A stretch of DNA of 64,000 nt from an uncultured Sphingomonas sp. GTDB lineage: Bacteria; Pseudomonadota; Alphaproteobacteria; Sphingomonadales; Sphingomonadaceae. A program made the translations under genes and the position numbers. Of this stretch, positions 7,391-15,801 are shown piece after piece. Below the pieces are notes generated by a model that was not told the origin of the DNA, did no database searches, and saw only the letters and a program-made list of their open reading frames with translations. The number at the start of each line of letters is the position of its first letter. Position 1 is the stretch's first letter. The stretch spans positions 62,001 through 126,000 of the forward strand of contig NZ_CAKZHV010000068.1 of assembly GCF_936927845.1 (NCBI RefSeq). The letters are read 5' to 3'.

Positions 7391-7821
7391 CCAGAATGGT
7401 CGCCACGGTGCTCGAACCTGCCGGTCTGGCTGGCTTGGCACAATTGCTCGATGCCGCGAACCTGCCGAGTGCCGATCTCGCCGATCCCGGCCGCCTGTTC
7501 TTCCGGATCGAGGCCGGTAGCCTCGTCGGTTTCGGTGGGCTCGAGGGAGCAGGGGCCGACCGCTTGCTCCGCTCGATCGTCGTCGTCCCCGATCGCCGTC
7601 GACTTGGCCTCGGGCGGGTGTTGGTCGCCGACCTCGAACGACAGGCACACGACCTCGGGGTGGAGCGCCTGCACCTCCTGACGACCACGGCCGCACCATT
7701 CTTCCGGGCGCTCGGCTATGCCGATGCCGATCGCGGCGCTGCTCCCCCGGCCATCGCCGCATCGCGCGAATTCACCGCACTGTGCCCCGCGTCGGCCGCC
7801 TATCTCGTGAAAGCTCTCTGA
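7387..7821 (+). CDS. arsN: ArsN-like GNAT acetyltransferase
   Basis: This 144-residue GNAT protein has an acetyl-CoA motif A at VVVPDRRRLGLGRVLVADLE (about 67-86; R/Q-x-x-G-x-G/A-type loop RRLGLG) and a typical C-terminal FFRALGYADAD motif. Members in ars operons (ArsN1) are reported to acetylate arsenical antibiotics such as arsinothricin, or are of unknown substrate. The start overlaps the arsB stop (ATGA) and the stop overlaps arsH, so it is an integral operon member. Substrate is inferred from context only. Confidence 0.85.
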   Translation: MTRMVATVLEPAGLAGLAQLLDAANLPSADLADPGRLFFRIEAGSLVGFGGLEGAGADRLLRSIVVVPDRRRLGLGRVLVADLERQAHDLGVERLHLLTTTAAPFFRALGYADADRGAAPPAIAASREFTALCPASAAYLVKAL

Positions 7822-8567
7822 TGCCGCTCCGCACGCTCGCCGATCCCGATACCCTACCGGCGCTCGATCCCGCCTATGCCATCCAGCGACCCGCTGTCGG
7901 GCTCGGCCCGTGCAATCCCGCGCCACGTATCCTTCTGCTCTATGGTTCGCTGCGCGAACGGTCCTTCTCCCGGCTGTGCGTCGAGGAAGCGGCGCGCCTG
8001 CTCCGGTTCTTCGGGTGCGAGACACGCATCTTCGATCCATCGACGCTGCCGCTGCCCGACCAACATGCCCGCGACGACCATCCGGCCGTCCACGAGCTGC
8101 GCGAGCTGTCTCTATGGTCGGAAGGACAGGTGTGGTGCAGCCCGGAACGTCACGGCCAGATCACCGGCATCATGAAGCTGCAGATCGACCATCTGCCGCT
8201 GTCGATGGGCGGGATGCGTCCGACGCAGGGACGCACGCTCGCGGTCATGCAGGTGTCGGCCGGATCACAGTCTTTCAACAGCGTCAACACGCTGCGCGTG
8301 CTGGGTCGCTGGATGCGGATGGTGACGATCCCGAACCAGTCGAGCGTCGCCAAGGCGTTCAACGAGTTCGATGACACCGGGCGCATGAAGGCGTCGAGCT
8401 ATTACGACCGGATTGTGGATGTGATGGAGGAGCTGGTGCGGTTCACGATACTGCTGCGCCCACACACTGCCCAACTCGTAGATCGCTATTCGGAGCGCAA
8501 GGAAGCCGGGATGCCGATCGACACCACCACGGACCCCTCCAGCATCGCGACAGCGCCGCAATCCTGA
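7821..8567 (+). CDS. arsH: ArsH, NADPH-dependent FMN reductase / organoarsenical oxidase
   Basis: This 248-residue flavodoxin-like ArsH contains the FMN phosphate-binding loop GSLRERSFSRL at about residues 45-55 and the flavin-contact segments WCSPERHG (about 105-112) and LQIDHLPLSMG (about 119-129). ArsH uses NADPH to oxidise trivalent methylarsenicals and aromatic arsenicals, and also reduces quinones and metals. The ATG at 7821 shares its A with the acetyltransferase stop. It ends the operon, and a hairpin (8562-8582) covers its stop codon. Confidence 0.95.
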   Translation: MPLRTLADPDTLPALDPAYAIQRPAVGLGPCNPAPRILLLYGSLRERSFSRLCVEEAARLLRFFGCETRIFDPSTLPLPDQHARDDHPAVHELRELSLWSEGQVWCSPERHGQITGIMKLQIDHLPLSMGGMRPTQGRTLAVMQVSAGSQSFNSVNTLRVLGRWMRMVTIPNQSSVAKAFNEFDDTGRMKASSYYDRIVDVMEELVRFTILLRPHTAQLVDRYSERKEAGMPIDTTTDPSSIATAPQS

Positions 8568-8582
8568 CGGGCTTCGTCAGGA
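8562..8582. terminator. Hairpin between convergent arsH and merR-type gene
   Basis: TCCTGACG (8562-8569) and CGTCAGGA (8575-8582) form a perfect 8-base stem with a 5-base loop over the arsH stop codon. It sits between convergent genes, so it could end transcription from both sides. No clear T run follows on either strand, which lowers confidence. Confidence 0.4.
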
Positions 8583-8598
8583 GTTGCGTATGTGCAGC

Positions 8599-9018
8599 TT
8601 AGACCCGCGTTCCGCTGTCCAAATCAGCCGGCATCGTGATCGCTTCCATAACCCGGCAATCGGCGATCCTGCCGCCCTCGCAATCCCGTGTCGCATCAGC
8701 CAATGCGTTTCGGAGCGCCGTCAGGCGGGCAATGCGGTCTTCCACGCTCGCAAGGTGCCGGCGAGCGAGCGAGCCTGCTTCCTTACAATCCTGATCGGGG
8801 TTGGCCGACAAAGCGATCAGGGATCGGATTTCGTCAGTCGAGAACCCCAGATCACGGGCGTGACGGATAAAAGCGAGCTGGCGAACCTCCGCATCACCAT
8901 AGGTGCGGCGCCCGCCTGCCGTGCGCGCAGCCTCCGGCATCAAGCCTATATCTTCGTAGAAACGGATCGTGTTGACCTTGGTCCCGGTCCGTTTCGCTAT
9001 GTCGCCGATCATCAACAC
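8599..9018 (-). CDS. MerR-family regulator of the PbrR/CadR (Pb/Cd/Zn) type
   Basis: This 139-residue MerR regulator has an N-terminal winged helix (IGDIAKRTGTKVNTIRFYEDIGL, residues 4-26), a dimerisation helix and a C-terminal metal loop. Cys78, Cys113 and Cys121 match the three-cysteine arrangement of PbrR/CadR regulators that bind Pb(II) or Cd(II); it lacks the CueR two-cysteine copper loop. It is divergent from a cation diffusion facilitator and a palindrome at 9049-9063 lies between them, which is the usual MerR control layout. The likely target is the divergent transporter and possibly the czc genes further along. Confidence 0.9.
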   Translation of the reverse strand: MLMIGDIAKRTGTKVNTIRFYEDIGLMPEAARTAGGRRTYGDAEVRQLAFIRHARDLGFSTDEIRSLIALSANPDQDCKEAGSLARRHLASVEDRIARLTALRNALADATRDCEGGRIADCRVMEAITMPADLDSGTRV

Positions 9019-9048
9019 CCTGCGGTCCTCGCAATTTTACGCTTGCTC

Positions 9049-9063
9049 CTACAGTGACTGTAG
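9049..9063. promoter_or_regulatory. MerR-type dyad in the divergent merR/transporter promoter region
   Basis: CTACAG (9049-9054), TGA, CTGTAG (9058-9063) is a perfect palindrome. A candidate -35 (TTGCTC, 9043-9048) precedes it, and TAACGG (9068-9073) lies 19 bases after that -35. MerR regulators act on promoters with a 19-20 base spacer holding such a dyad. The -10 match is weak, so the promoter boxes are tentative while the dyad itself is clear. Confidence 0.65.
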
Positions 9064-9079
9064 ATCGTAACGGAGCGGG

Positions 9080-9712
9080 ATGAGCGCAAGCGAATCCTCT
9101 ACGTGCGGCTGCACGGGCGACACGAAACGTGCGGAGCGCGACGCTGCCTATCGGCGTGCCCTATGGATCGTGGTCCTCCTGAACCTGGGCTTCGGGCTGA
9201 TCGAAATCGTCGGTGGGTTCGTCGCCGACAGTCAGGCGCTCAAAGCCGATGCGCTCGACTTCATTGGCGACGGCACGATCTCATTGCTCGGCCTCATCGC
9301 GTTGGGCTGGACGGCGCCAGCCCGTTCAAGGGTCGCTCTCGCCCAAGGCTTGTTCCTCGGAACACTGGGTCTGGGTGTCATCGGCTTTGCCATCTGGCGC
9401 GCGATGAACGCCGTGGCACCCGACGCCGATCTGATGGGCGGCATCGGGATCGTCGCCCTTATCGTCAACGTCAGCGCGGCGCTCGTCCTGTCACGGTTTC
9501 GCGAGGGCGATGCCAATGTACGGGCTATCTGGCTGTTTAGCCGGAACGATGCGCTCGCCAACATCGCCGTCGTCATTGCCGCCGGCCTGGTGGCATGGAC
9601 CGGGAAGGCATGGCCCGACCTCGCGGTCGCCGGCATCATTGCGGTCCTGTTCCTGCACTCCGCTTGGGAGATTACCCGAGGTGCATTGGCAGAAATGGGT
9701 GGCAGCTCATGA
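9080..9712 (+). CDS. Short cation diffusion facilitator (CDF) metal efflux protein
   Basis: This 210-residue CDF-type transporter has six hydrophobic spans (from about residue 28 to 197). The transport-site acids are visible: ADALDFIGD (D60 and D64, span 2) and SRNDALAN (D157, span 5). The cytoplasmic ferredoxin-like domain that usually follows span 6 is absent, so the protein ends about 90 residues earlier than classic CzcD. The N-terminus carries TCGC, a possible metal-catching pair (C9, C11). It probably exports Zn, Cd, Co or Pb. It is divergent from the MerR regulator and starts after GGAGCGG. Confidence 0.88.
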   Translation: MSASESSTCGCTGDTKRAERDAAYRRALWIVVLLNLGFGLIEIVGGFVADSQALKADALDFIGDGTISLLGLIALGWTAPARSRVALAQGLFLGTLGLGVIGFAIWRAMNAVAPDADLMGGIGIVALIVNVSAALVLSRFREGDANVRAIWLFSRNDALANIAVVIAAGLVAWTGKAWPDLAVAGIIAVLFLHSAWEITRGALAEMGGSS

Positions 9713-9792
9713 AAGTCGAACGCAACGCTGGCCGGGTAGCGTCCGATGATCGCGGGTCACGCCATTCTCGCGGAATGATAAGGAGCAAGCTC

Positions 9793-10125
9793 ATGCGCAA
9801 GCTGCTGCCCTTTCTCGCCTGTCTGATGCTGGTCCTGACCGGCTGGGCGGGCATGGCGGAGGCTACGGAAGGCGTCGGGTGCATCGAGACCTCTCAGGTC
9901 AACACAATCATGCACATGGCTGGCGACTGCGACGAGGTGCCGGCGGATGCGGATAAGGGCTATCCTCATCATCACACCGTCTGTCACGGTCACCATGTCG
10001 CCGCACCCGCTGAGCATAGTGTCGACGTCGCCGTGATCGACAGTTGGGCCGAATTTGCGAGCCACAAGGCTCCGGTCTGGCTTGCGCATCAGAGCGACCC
10101 GGCGCTTCGACCACCACAGGCCTGA
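9793..10125 (+). CDS. Small His/Cys-rich secreted protein of the czc region
   Basis: This 110-residue protein has an N-terminal signal peptide (MRKLLPFLACLMLVLTGWAG, cleavage near AEA) and a mature part with clustered metal ligands: CIETS, MHMAGDCDE, YPHHHTVCHGHH and later single His residues. Start 9793 follows AAGGAGCAAG. It lies between the CDF gene and czcC, the place where czcI-type small periplasmic proteins occur in Cupriavidus, but no family motif was recognised. A periplasmic metal buffer or sensor is a reasonable guess. The C-terminus is free of membrane spans. Confidence 0.72.
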   Translation: MRKLLPFLACLMLVLTGWAGMAEATEGVGCIETSQVNTIMHMAGDCDEVPADADKGYPHHHTVCHGHHVAAPAEHSVDVAVIDSWAEFASHKAPVWLAHQSDPALRPPQA

Positions 10126-10179
10126 CGACGCACCGGGCGCCTTCCGGCGCCTGAGACTGGTTCGTCAGGAGCATCTACA

Positions 10180-11442
10180 ATGAAGCGCATGATAGCGGCC
10201 GTGCTGGTCGCGACAGCCTGTGCGTCGAGCAACTCGGCACAGGCACAGGACACGGAGGCGTCGGCACCGCCGCTGACCCTTGATGAAGCTCTTACCGCGG
10301 CCGGTGCAGTATCGCCGGCGGTCGAGGTCTCCCGATCGGGCATTCAGGCGGCGCAAGCGCAACGCTCGATCGCCGGCTTGCGGCCTAATCCGTCGCTCGA
10401 CGCGATGAGCGAGAACGTCGCCGGCACCGGTATCTATAAGGGACTGCGCTCGGCCGAAACGACGGTCGGCGTATCTTTGCCGCTTGAACTCGGCGGCAAG
10501 CGGTCCGCGCGCGTCGCGGTCGCCAATGCGCAACTCGACCGCGCGTCGCTCGAAGCGGCAATCATACAGGCCGATCTCCGGTTGCGGGTCACGCAGGCCT
10601 ATAACGATGCCGCGGCGTCGCAACGCAGGGTAGTCACCGCCCGCGAACAGGTCGGGATCGCAAACGAGGTACTGCGTGCAGCGCGGGTTCGCGTTGCGGC
10701 CGGTCGCGCCTCACCGCTCGAAGAGCAGCGCGCCGACGTAGCTCGGCTGAATGCGGAAGGAGCGGCCGAGCGCGCGGAGCGATCCGCCCAAGTGGCGCTC
10801 GGCAATCTTGCCCGGCTGATCGGGCGCGGCCCCAGCTCGCTGGATACAGCCTGGTTCGCCCGGATCGAAGGCGCAGGACCACGGTTGCCGGTGCGCAGTG
10901 AAGGCACGCTGACGGCCGCGGCGGTGCAGGCCGATCTCACCACGGCGACGGCGCAGGTCCGCCTTGCCAGAAGCCAGAGGGTTCCCGACGTAACGATCAG
11001 CGCGTCCGCACGCAGGCTGGAGATGACCAACGATACGGCCGCGGTATTCGGCGTGTCGGTGCCCTTGCCACTGTTCAACAATGGCCGAGCGGCCGTTGAT
11101 CTGGCCTCTGCTCAACGCACCCAGGCGGACGCGCAGCGCCGCCTCGCGCTGCTCGATGCGGAACAGGCCATCGCCACGGCACAGGGCGACGTTGCGAATG
11201 CGGCGACGACAGCCCGCAACGCGACCGGACCGACGCTTGCCGCGGCGCAGGAAGCCGCGCGGATCGCGCGGATCGGCTACCGCGAAGGCAAGTTCGGTCA
11301 GTTGGATCTCCTCGAGGCCGAACGCACGCTTGCCGACACCCGTGCGGCCGCGGTCGACGCGCTGGCCGCCTATCATGACGCACAGGCCCGGCTGGAACGG
11401 CTCGCCGCCCCGGCGCCTAACGATGCGAAGGACGCACGATGA
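10180..11442 (+). CDS. czcC: CzcC-type outer-membrane efflux protein (TolC family)
   Basis: This 420-residue outer-membrane factor has a signal peptide ending at AQAQ (about residue 23) and two outer-membrane-efflux (OEP) repeats, each with long Ala/Gln/Arg-rich coiled-coil helices, for example around residues 130-200 and 330-410. It would form the outer channel of the tripartite CzcCBA system, linking the RND pump to the outside. The CzcC-family features are the LPLELGGKRSARVA segment (about 100-113) and LPLFNNGRA. The stop overlaps czcB (ATGA). Confidence 0.93.
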   Translation: MKRMIAAVLVATACASSNSAQAQDTEASAPPLTLDEALTAAGAVSPAVEVSRSGIQAAQAQRSIAGLRPNPSLDAMSENVAGTGIYKGLRSAETTVGVSLPLELGGKRSARVAVANAQLDRASLEAAIIQADLRLRVTQAYNDAAASQRRVVTAREQVGIANEVLRAARVRVAAGRASPLEEQRADVARLNAEGAAERAERSAQVALGNLARLIGRGPSSLDTAWFARIEGAGPRLPVRSEGTLTAAAVQADLTTATAQVRLARSQRVPDVTISASARRLEMTNDTAAVFGVSVPLPLFNNGRAAVDLASAQRTQADAQRRLALLDAEQAIATAQGDVANAATTARNATGPTLAAAQEAARIARIGYREGKFGQLDLLEAERTLADTRAAAVDALAAYHDAQARLERLAAPAPNDAKDAR

Positions 11443-12602
11443 AAACCAATCATGCGCGGACCCTACTGTCCGCCTTGCTTCCGCTGGCGCTCGCTGCGTG
11501 CGGCGGGGCCGAGAAGAAGACCGACGACATGGCCGGTATGGAGGGCATGGAGAAGGGCGAGGGGGCCGAGAAGAAGACGGATAAGGATGCGGTGACGCTC
11601 ACGGCGCGGCAGATCGCCGACGCCGGCATTGAGGTCGCCCGCCCGACCGTGGGCGGGGTCGCCGGCGCGATCGAGTTGCCCGCGCTCATCCAGGGCGATC
11701 CCCAAGGCGTCCAGGTTGTCTCCGCAACCATCGGCGGTCGCTTGGTCGCGCTCACACGCAACCTCGGCCAGCCCGTCCGGCAGGGTGACCCGCTGGCGGT
11801 GATCGAGAGCCGCGAGGCCGCTTCTCTGAAGGCGGAAGTCGAGGCCGCTCGCGCCCGCGCCGCACTGGCACAGTCGAACCTTCGGCGCGAACAGCGGCTT
11901 TTTGCCGAGCGCGTTTCGCCCGAACAAGACCTGGTGGCGGCGCGGACCGCAGCGACGGAGGCGGCAATCGCGCTGCGCCTCGCGCAGCAACAGCTCGGTA
12001 CCACGGGGGGCGGTGGTGGTGCCCTCAACCGCATCGCCATGCGCTCGCCGATCTCAGGTCAGGTAATCGCCCGTCCGGCGGTTCTCGGCCAGACTGTCGA
12101 TGCGAACGCCGAACTCTACCGGGTTGCGAACCTCTCGCGGGTGACGATCACCGCCTCGGTCTCGCCCGCGGATGCAAGCCGTATCCGGCCGGGTACGCGG
12201 GTTGAGGTAACCGCAGCCGGTCGTAGACAGGAAGGACGGGTGTCGTTCGTGTCCCCAGCGCTCGATGACAGCACGCGCCTCGTGCCTGTCATCGCCACGC
12301 TCGACAATGCGGGGAATACCTGGCGGGTGGGCGAGCCGGTGACGGCGAGCTTCATGCTGCCCGCCAACGGCGATCGTAGCGTCTCGGTCCCCTCCACCGC
12401 GGTGCAAAGCATCGAGAACCGCACAGTCGTCTTCGTCCGCACCCCGACCGGCTTTCACGCCACCCCGGTCACGGCCGGTCGCCGCAATGGCGATCAGGTC
12501 ATCATCAGTTCCGGCCTCAATGGCCAGGAGCGGATCGCCACCACTAACTCGTTCACCCTGAAAGCCGAACTCGGCAAGGGTGGCGGGATGGACATGGACT
12601 GA
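11439..12602 (+). CDS. czcB: CzcB-type periplasmic adaptor of RND metal efflux
   Basis: This 387-residue membrane fusion protein carries a lipoprotein-type signal (LALAACG, Cys21), so it is probably anchored in the inner membrane. A short Met/Asp/Glu/Lys stretch follows (DDMAGMEGMEKGEGAEKK, about 28-45). Then come a beta-barrel/lipoyl core and a helical hairpin (about 125-190) and C-terminal beta domains. It links CzcA to CzcC and may deliver periplasmic metal ions to the pump. It overlaps czcC by 4 bases and ends 4 bases before the czcA start. Confidence 0.93.
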   Translation: MKTNHARTLLSALLPLALAACGGAEKKTDDMAGMEGMEKGEGAEKKTDKDAVTLTARQIADAGIEVARPTVGGVAGAIELPALIQGDPQGVQVVSATIGGRLVALTRNLGQPVRQGDPLAVIESREAASLKAEVEAARARAALAQSNLRREQRLFAERVSPEQDLVAARTAATEAAIALRLAQQQLGTTGGGGGALNRIAMRSPISGQVIARPAVLGQTVDANAELYRVANLSRVTITASVSPADASRIRPGTRVEVTAAGRRQEGRVSFVSPALDDSTRLVPVIATLDNAGNTWRVGEPVTASFMLPANGDRSVSVPSTAVQSIENRTVVFVRTPTGFHATPVTAGRRNGDQVIISSGLNGQERIATTNSFTLKAELGKGGGMDMD

Positions 12603-12606
12603 GCCC

Positions 12607-15600
12607 ATGATCTCCCGCCTCGTCACCTTCTCGGTCGAGCGGCGCTGGCTAGTCCTGCTGCTGACTCTTGTCGCCGCGCTCGCGGGCATCTTCGCCCTCC
12701 AGCGCCTCCCCATCGATGCCGTCCCGGACATCACGAACAACCAGGTGCAGGTAAACGTCCTCGCACCATCGCTGTCGCCCGATCAGATCGAGCGGCAGGT
12801 CTCTTTCACGATCGAAACCTCGCTCAAGGGTATTCCGGGTCTTGCCTATACCCGGTCGCTCAACCGCAACGGCTTTGCCCAGATCACGGCCGTCTTCACC
12901 GACGCGACCGACATCTACTTCGCTCGCCAACAGGTCGCCGAGCGGATGCGGATGGCCGAGGAACGGCTGCCGCAGGGCGTCATGCCCGAGATGGGGCCGA
13001 TCGCGACCGGTCTCGGCGACATCTTCATGTGGACCGTCGAGTTTCAAGAACTCAACCGCGTGAAGCATCGGGATGGCGAACCCGGGCTCCAGCGCGACGG
13101 CAGCTACATCACCCCCGAAGGCGAACACCTCGTCAACGAACGCGACAAGGCGACCTATCTTCACACCGTTCAGGAGTGGATCGTGTCGCCGCAGCTCCGC
13201 GGGACCGAAGGGGTCGCTGGCGTAGACTCGCTGGGTGGGTTCGACCGTGAATATCTGGTCATTCCGGACCTCCAGCGCTTGGCATCGATGCGACTGACGG
13301 TCCAGGACCTCGCTACCGCGCTCGAGCGCAGCAACACCAGCATCGGCGCAGGCACGGTCGATCGGAACGGCGAAGGGTTGTTCGTCCGCTCGGACGCGCG
13401 GGTTCGTACCGCTGATGAGCTGTCACGCACCGTGGTCGCAAGCCGCGACGGTGTGCCGATCGTGCTCAATCAGGTGGCAACCGTGAAGGCCGGGCAGGGC
13501 ATCCGCACCGGCTCGGCGTCCGAGAACGGTCACGAGGTCGTCGTCGGCACAGCCGTGATGCGCATCGGCGAGAACAGCCGCACCGTCGCGACCGACGTCG
13601 GTGAACGGCTTCAGGCCATCGGCCGATCGCTGCCGACCGATGTCGTGGTCAAACCGGTGCTCGATCGTACCAAGCTCGTGAACTCCACGATCGCGACGGT
13701 TGCCCGCAACCTCGCGGAAGGCGCGGTGCTGGTCATCGTGGTGCTGTTCGTGCTGCTCGGCAACTTCCGCGCGGCGCTGATCGCCGCGATGGTGATTCCG
13801 ATCACCATGCTGCTCACCGCCACGGGGATGCTGCGTGCCGGCGTCTCGGCCAATCTGATGAGCCTCGGCGCGCTCGACTTCGGCCTCATCGTCGATGGCG
13901 CGGTCATCATCGTCGAGAACGCACTGCGCCACCTCGGCACGCGCCAGCACGAAACCGGAGGTGTCCTCCCGCTCAAGGAACGCCTCGCGATCGTGGCGGC
14001 GTCGGCCCGCGAGATGATACGGCCCTCAGTCTATGGGCAGGCGATCATCATCCTCGTCTATGCGCCGCTGCTCACCTTCAGCGGCGTGGAGGGCAAGATG
14101 TTCGAACCGATGGCGCTGACCGTCATCATCGCGCTCGTCTTCGCTTTCGTGCTGTCCCTGACCTTCGTACCGGCGGCTATTGCCGCCTTCCTCGCGGGCA
14201 AGGTCGAGGAGAAGGAAAGCCGGATCGTGGTCTGGCTCAAGCGCCGCTACGAGCCTGGGCTCGATGCTGCCATGCGGCGTCCCAGTCTCACGATAGGGGG
14301 CGCGCTTGCCGGCGTCGTGCTGGCGGCGCTTGCCTTCACAACGCTGGGTCAGGAGTTCCTGCCGCAGCTCGACGAGGGCGACATCCTCGTCCAGGCCTGG
14401 CGCCCGCCCGGCACGTCGGTCGAACAGAGCCAGCGGATGCAGTTCGCGGTTGAGAAGACGATCAGCCGCGAACCGGAGGTGCAATACGCTTTCTCGCGGA
14501 CGGGCACGTCGGAGATCGCCAGCGATCCGATGCCGCCCAACGCGACCGACACGTTTGTTATGCTGAAACCACGTAAGGAATGGCCGGACCCGAACCTGCC
14601 CAAGGAGGAACTGGTCGAGCGCATCGAGAAGAAGGTCTCGACCATCCCGGGGAACGGCTACGAGATTACGCAGCCGATCCAGATGCGCTTCAATGAGCTC
14701 GTCGCCGGCGTGCGCGGCGATATCGCGGTAAAGGTGTTTGGCGACGACTTTGCCAGCATGAATGCGACCGCGGTCCAGATCGCGGACGTGATGCGCAAGG
14801 TGCCTGGTGCAGCGGATGTCCGGGTGGAGCAGACCGAAGGACTGCCGCTTCTCGACATTCGTCCCAACCGGGACGCGATGGCGCGCGTCGGTGTTTCTGC
14901 CGGCGATGTCCAGGACGTCGTTGCGGCAACCGTAGGCGGCAAGCAGGCTGGCGTGATCTTCGAAGGCGACGCCCGCTTCCCGGTCGTGATCCGTCTCGGC
15001 GAAACGGCACGCGCCGATTTGCAGACCCTCGGGCAGATTCCGGTGCCCACCGCGAGCGGATCGTTCTTGCCGCTCGCCAGCGTTGCCGACATCGGTCTCG
15101 GCGACGGGCCGAACCAGATCAGCCGTGAGAACGGCAAACGGCGTGTCGTCGTCCAAGCCAATGTGCGCGGGCGAGACGTAGCCGGCGTCGTCGAGGAAGC
15201 GCAGGCCAAGATAGCGCAGCAGGTTGCCTTACCGGCCGGCACCTATCTCACCTGGGGTGGGCAGTTCGAGAACCTGGCCAGCGCCCGGGCACGCCTGACG
15301 ATCGTGGTGCCAATATGCTTCGCCGTCATCATGCTGCTGCTCTACGGTGCGCTCGGATCGCTGCGCGACGCGGCCCTGGTCTTCACTGGCGTGCCGCTGG
15401 CGTTGGTTGGCGGTATTCTCGCGCTCCTGCTCCGCGGTCTGCCTTTCTCCATCTCGGCCGCGGTCGGGTTCATCGCACTGTCTGGCGTAGCGGTGCTCAA
15501 CGGGCTGGTGATGGTGTCTTCCATCCACGATCTGATGCGGGAAGGGATGGACCGGGCGCGTGCCGCACGTGAGGGAGCACTGCTCCGATTGCGGCCCGTC

Positions 15601-15801
15601 GCGATGACTGCGCTCGTCGCCAGTCTTGGCTTCGTGCCGATGGCGCTGGGGCATGGGGCGGGCGCCGAGGTCCAGAGGCCGCTCGCCACGGTGGTAATCG
15701 GCGGGCTGATCTCGGCGACGCTGCTGACCTTGTTCGTCCTGCCGACGCTCTACGCCCGTTTCGGTGGGTGGAGGCCAACCGATGTCGGCTCTGGCCGTTA
15801 G
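12607..15801 (+). CDS. czcA: CzcA-type heavy-metal RND efflux pump
   Basis: This 1064-residue inner-membrane proton/cation antiporter has 12 expected spans and two large periplasmic loops. The span-4 signature DFGLIVDGAVIIVEN (about residues 424-438) is the HME1 type (DFGxxxDGAxxxxEN), which points to Co/Zn/Cd rather than Cu/Ag substrates. Start 12607 (MISRLVTFSVERRW) is the conserved N-terminus of the family. The gene ends in VGSGR and a TAG; bases from about 15783 could belong to the adjoining insertion sequence, so the native C-terminus may have been altered by a few residues. Length is nevertheless normal for CzcA. Confidence 0.96.
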   Translation: MISRLVTFSVERRWLVLLLTLVAALAGIFALQRLPIDAVPDITNNQVQVNVLAPSLSPDQIERQVSFTIETSLKGIPGLAYTRSLNRNGFAQITAVFTDATDIYFARQQVAERMRMAEERLPQGVMPEMGPIATGLGDIFMWTVEFQELNRVKHRDGEPGLQRDGSYITPEGEHLVNERDKATYLHTVQEWIVSPQLRGTEGVAGVDSLGGFDREYLVIPDLQRLASMRLTVQDLATALERSNTSIGAGTVDRNGEGLFVRSDARVRTADELSRTVVASRDGVPIVLNQVATVKAGQGIRTGSASENGHEVVVGTAVMRIGENSRTVATDVGERLQAIGRSLPTDVVVKPVLDRTKLVNSTIATVARNLAEGAVLVIVVLFVLLGNFRAALIAAMVIPITMLLTATGMLRAGVSANLMSLGALDFGLIVDGAVIIVENALRHLGTRQHETGGVLPLKERLAIVAASAREMIRPSVYGQAIIILVYAPLLTFSGVEGKMFEPMALTVIIALVFAFVLSLTFVPAAIAAFLAGKVEEKESRIVVWLKRRYEPGLDAAMRRPSLTIGGALAGVVLAALAFTTLGQEFLPQLDEGDILVQAWRPPGTSVEQSQRMQFAVEKTISREPEVQYAFSRTGTSEIASDPMPPNATDTFVMLKPRKEWPDPNLPKEELVERIEKKVSTIPGNGYEITQPIQMRFNELVAGVRGDIAVKVFGDDFASMNATAVQIADVMRKVPGAADVRVEQTEGLPLLDIRPNRDAMARVGVSAGDVQDVVAATVGGKQAGVIFEGDARFPVVIRLGETARADLQTLGQIPVPTASGSFLPLASVADIGLGDGPNQISRENGKRRVVVQANVRGRDVAGVVEEAQAKIAQQVALPAGTYLTWGGQFENLASARARLTIVVPICFAVIMLLLYGALGSLRDAALVFTGVPLALVGGILALLLRGLPFSISAAVGFIALSGVAVLNGLVMVSSIHDLMREGMDRARAAREGALLRLRPVAMTALVASLGFVPMALGHGAGAEVQRPLATVVIGGLISATLLTLFVLPTLYARFGGWRPTDVGSGR

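Noticed and set aside
9034..9070. Minus-strand promoter for the MerR gene built from TTACGA and TAAAAT
   Set aside because: The spacing of about 25 bases is too long; only the dyad is kept.
14026..15156. Minus-strand open frame of 376 codons inside czcA
   Set aside because: Composition (Arg, His, Asp) is that of an antisense frame; czcA is intact and full length.
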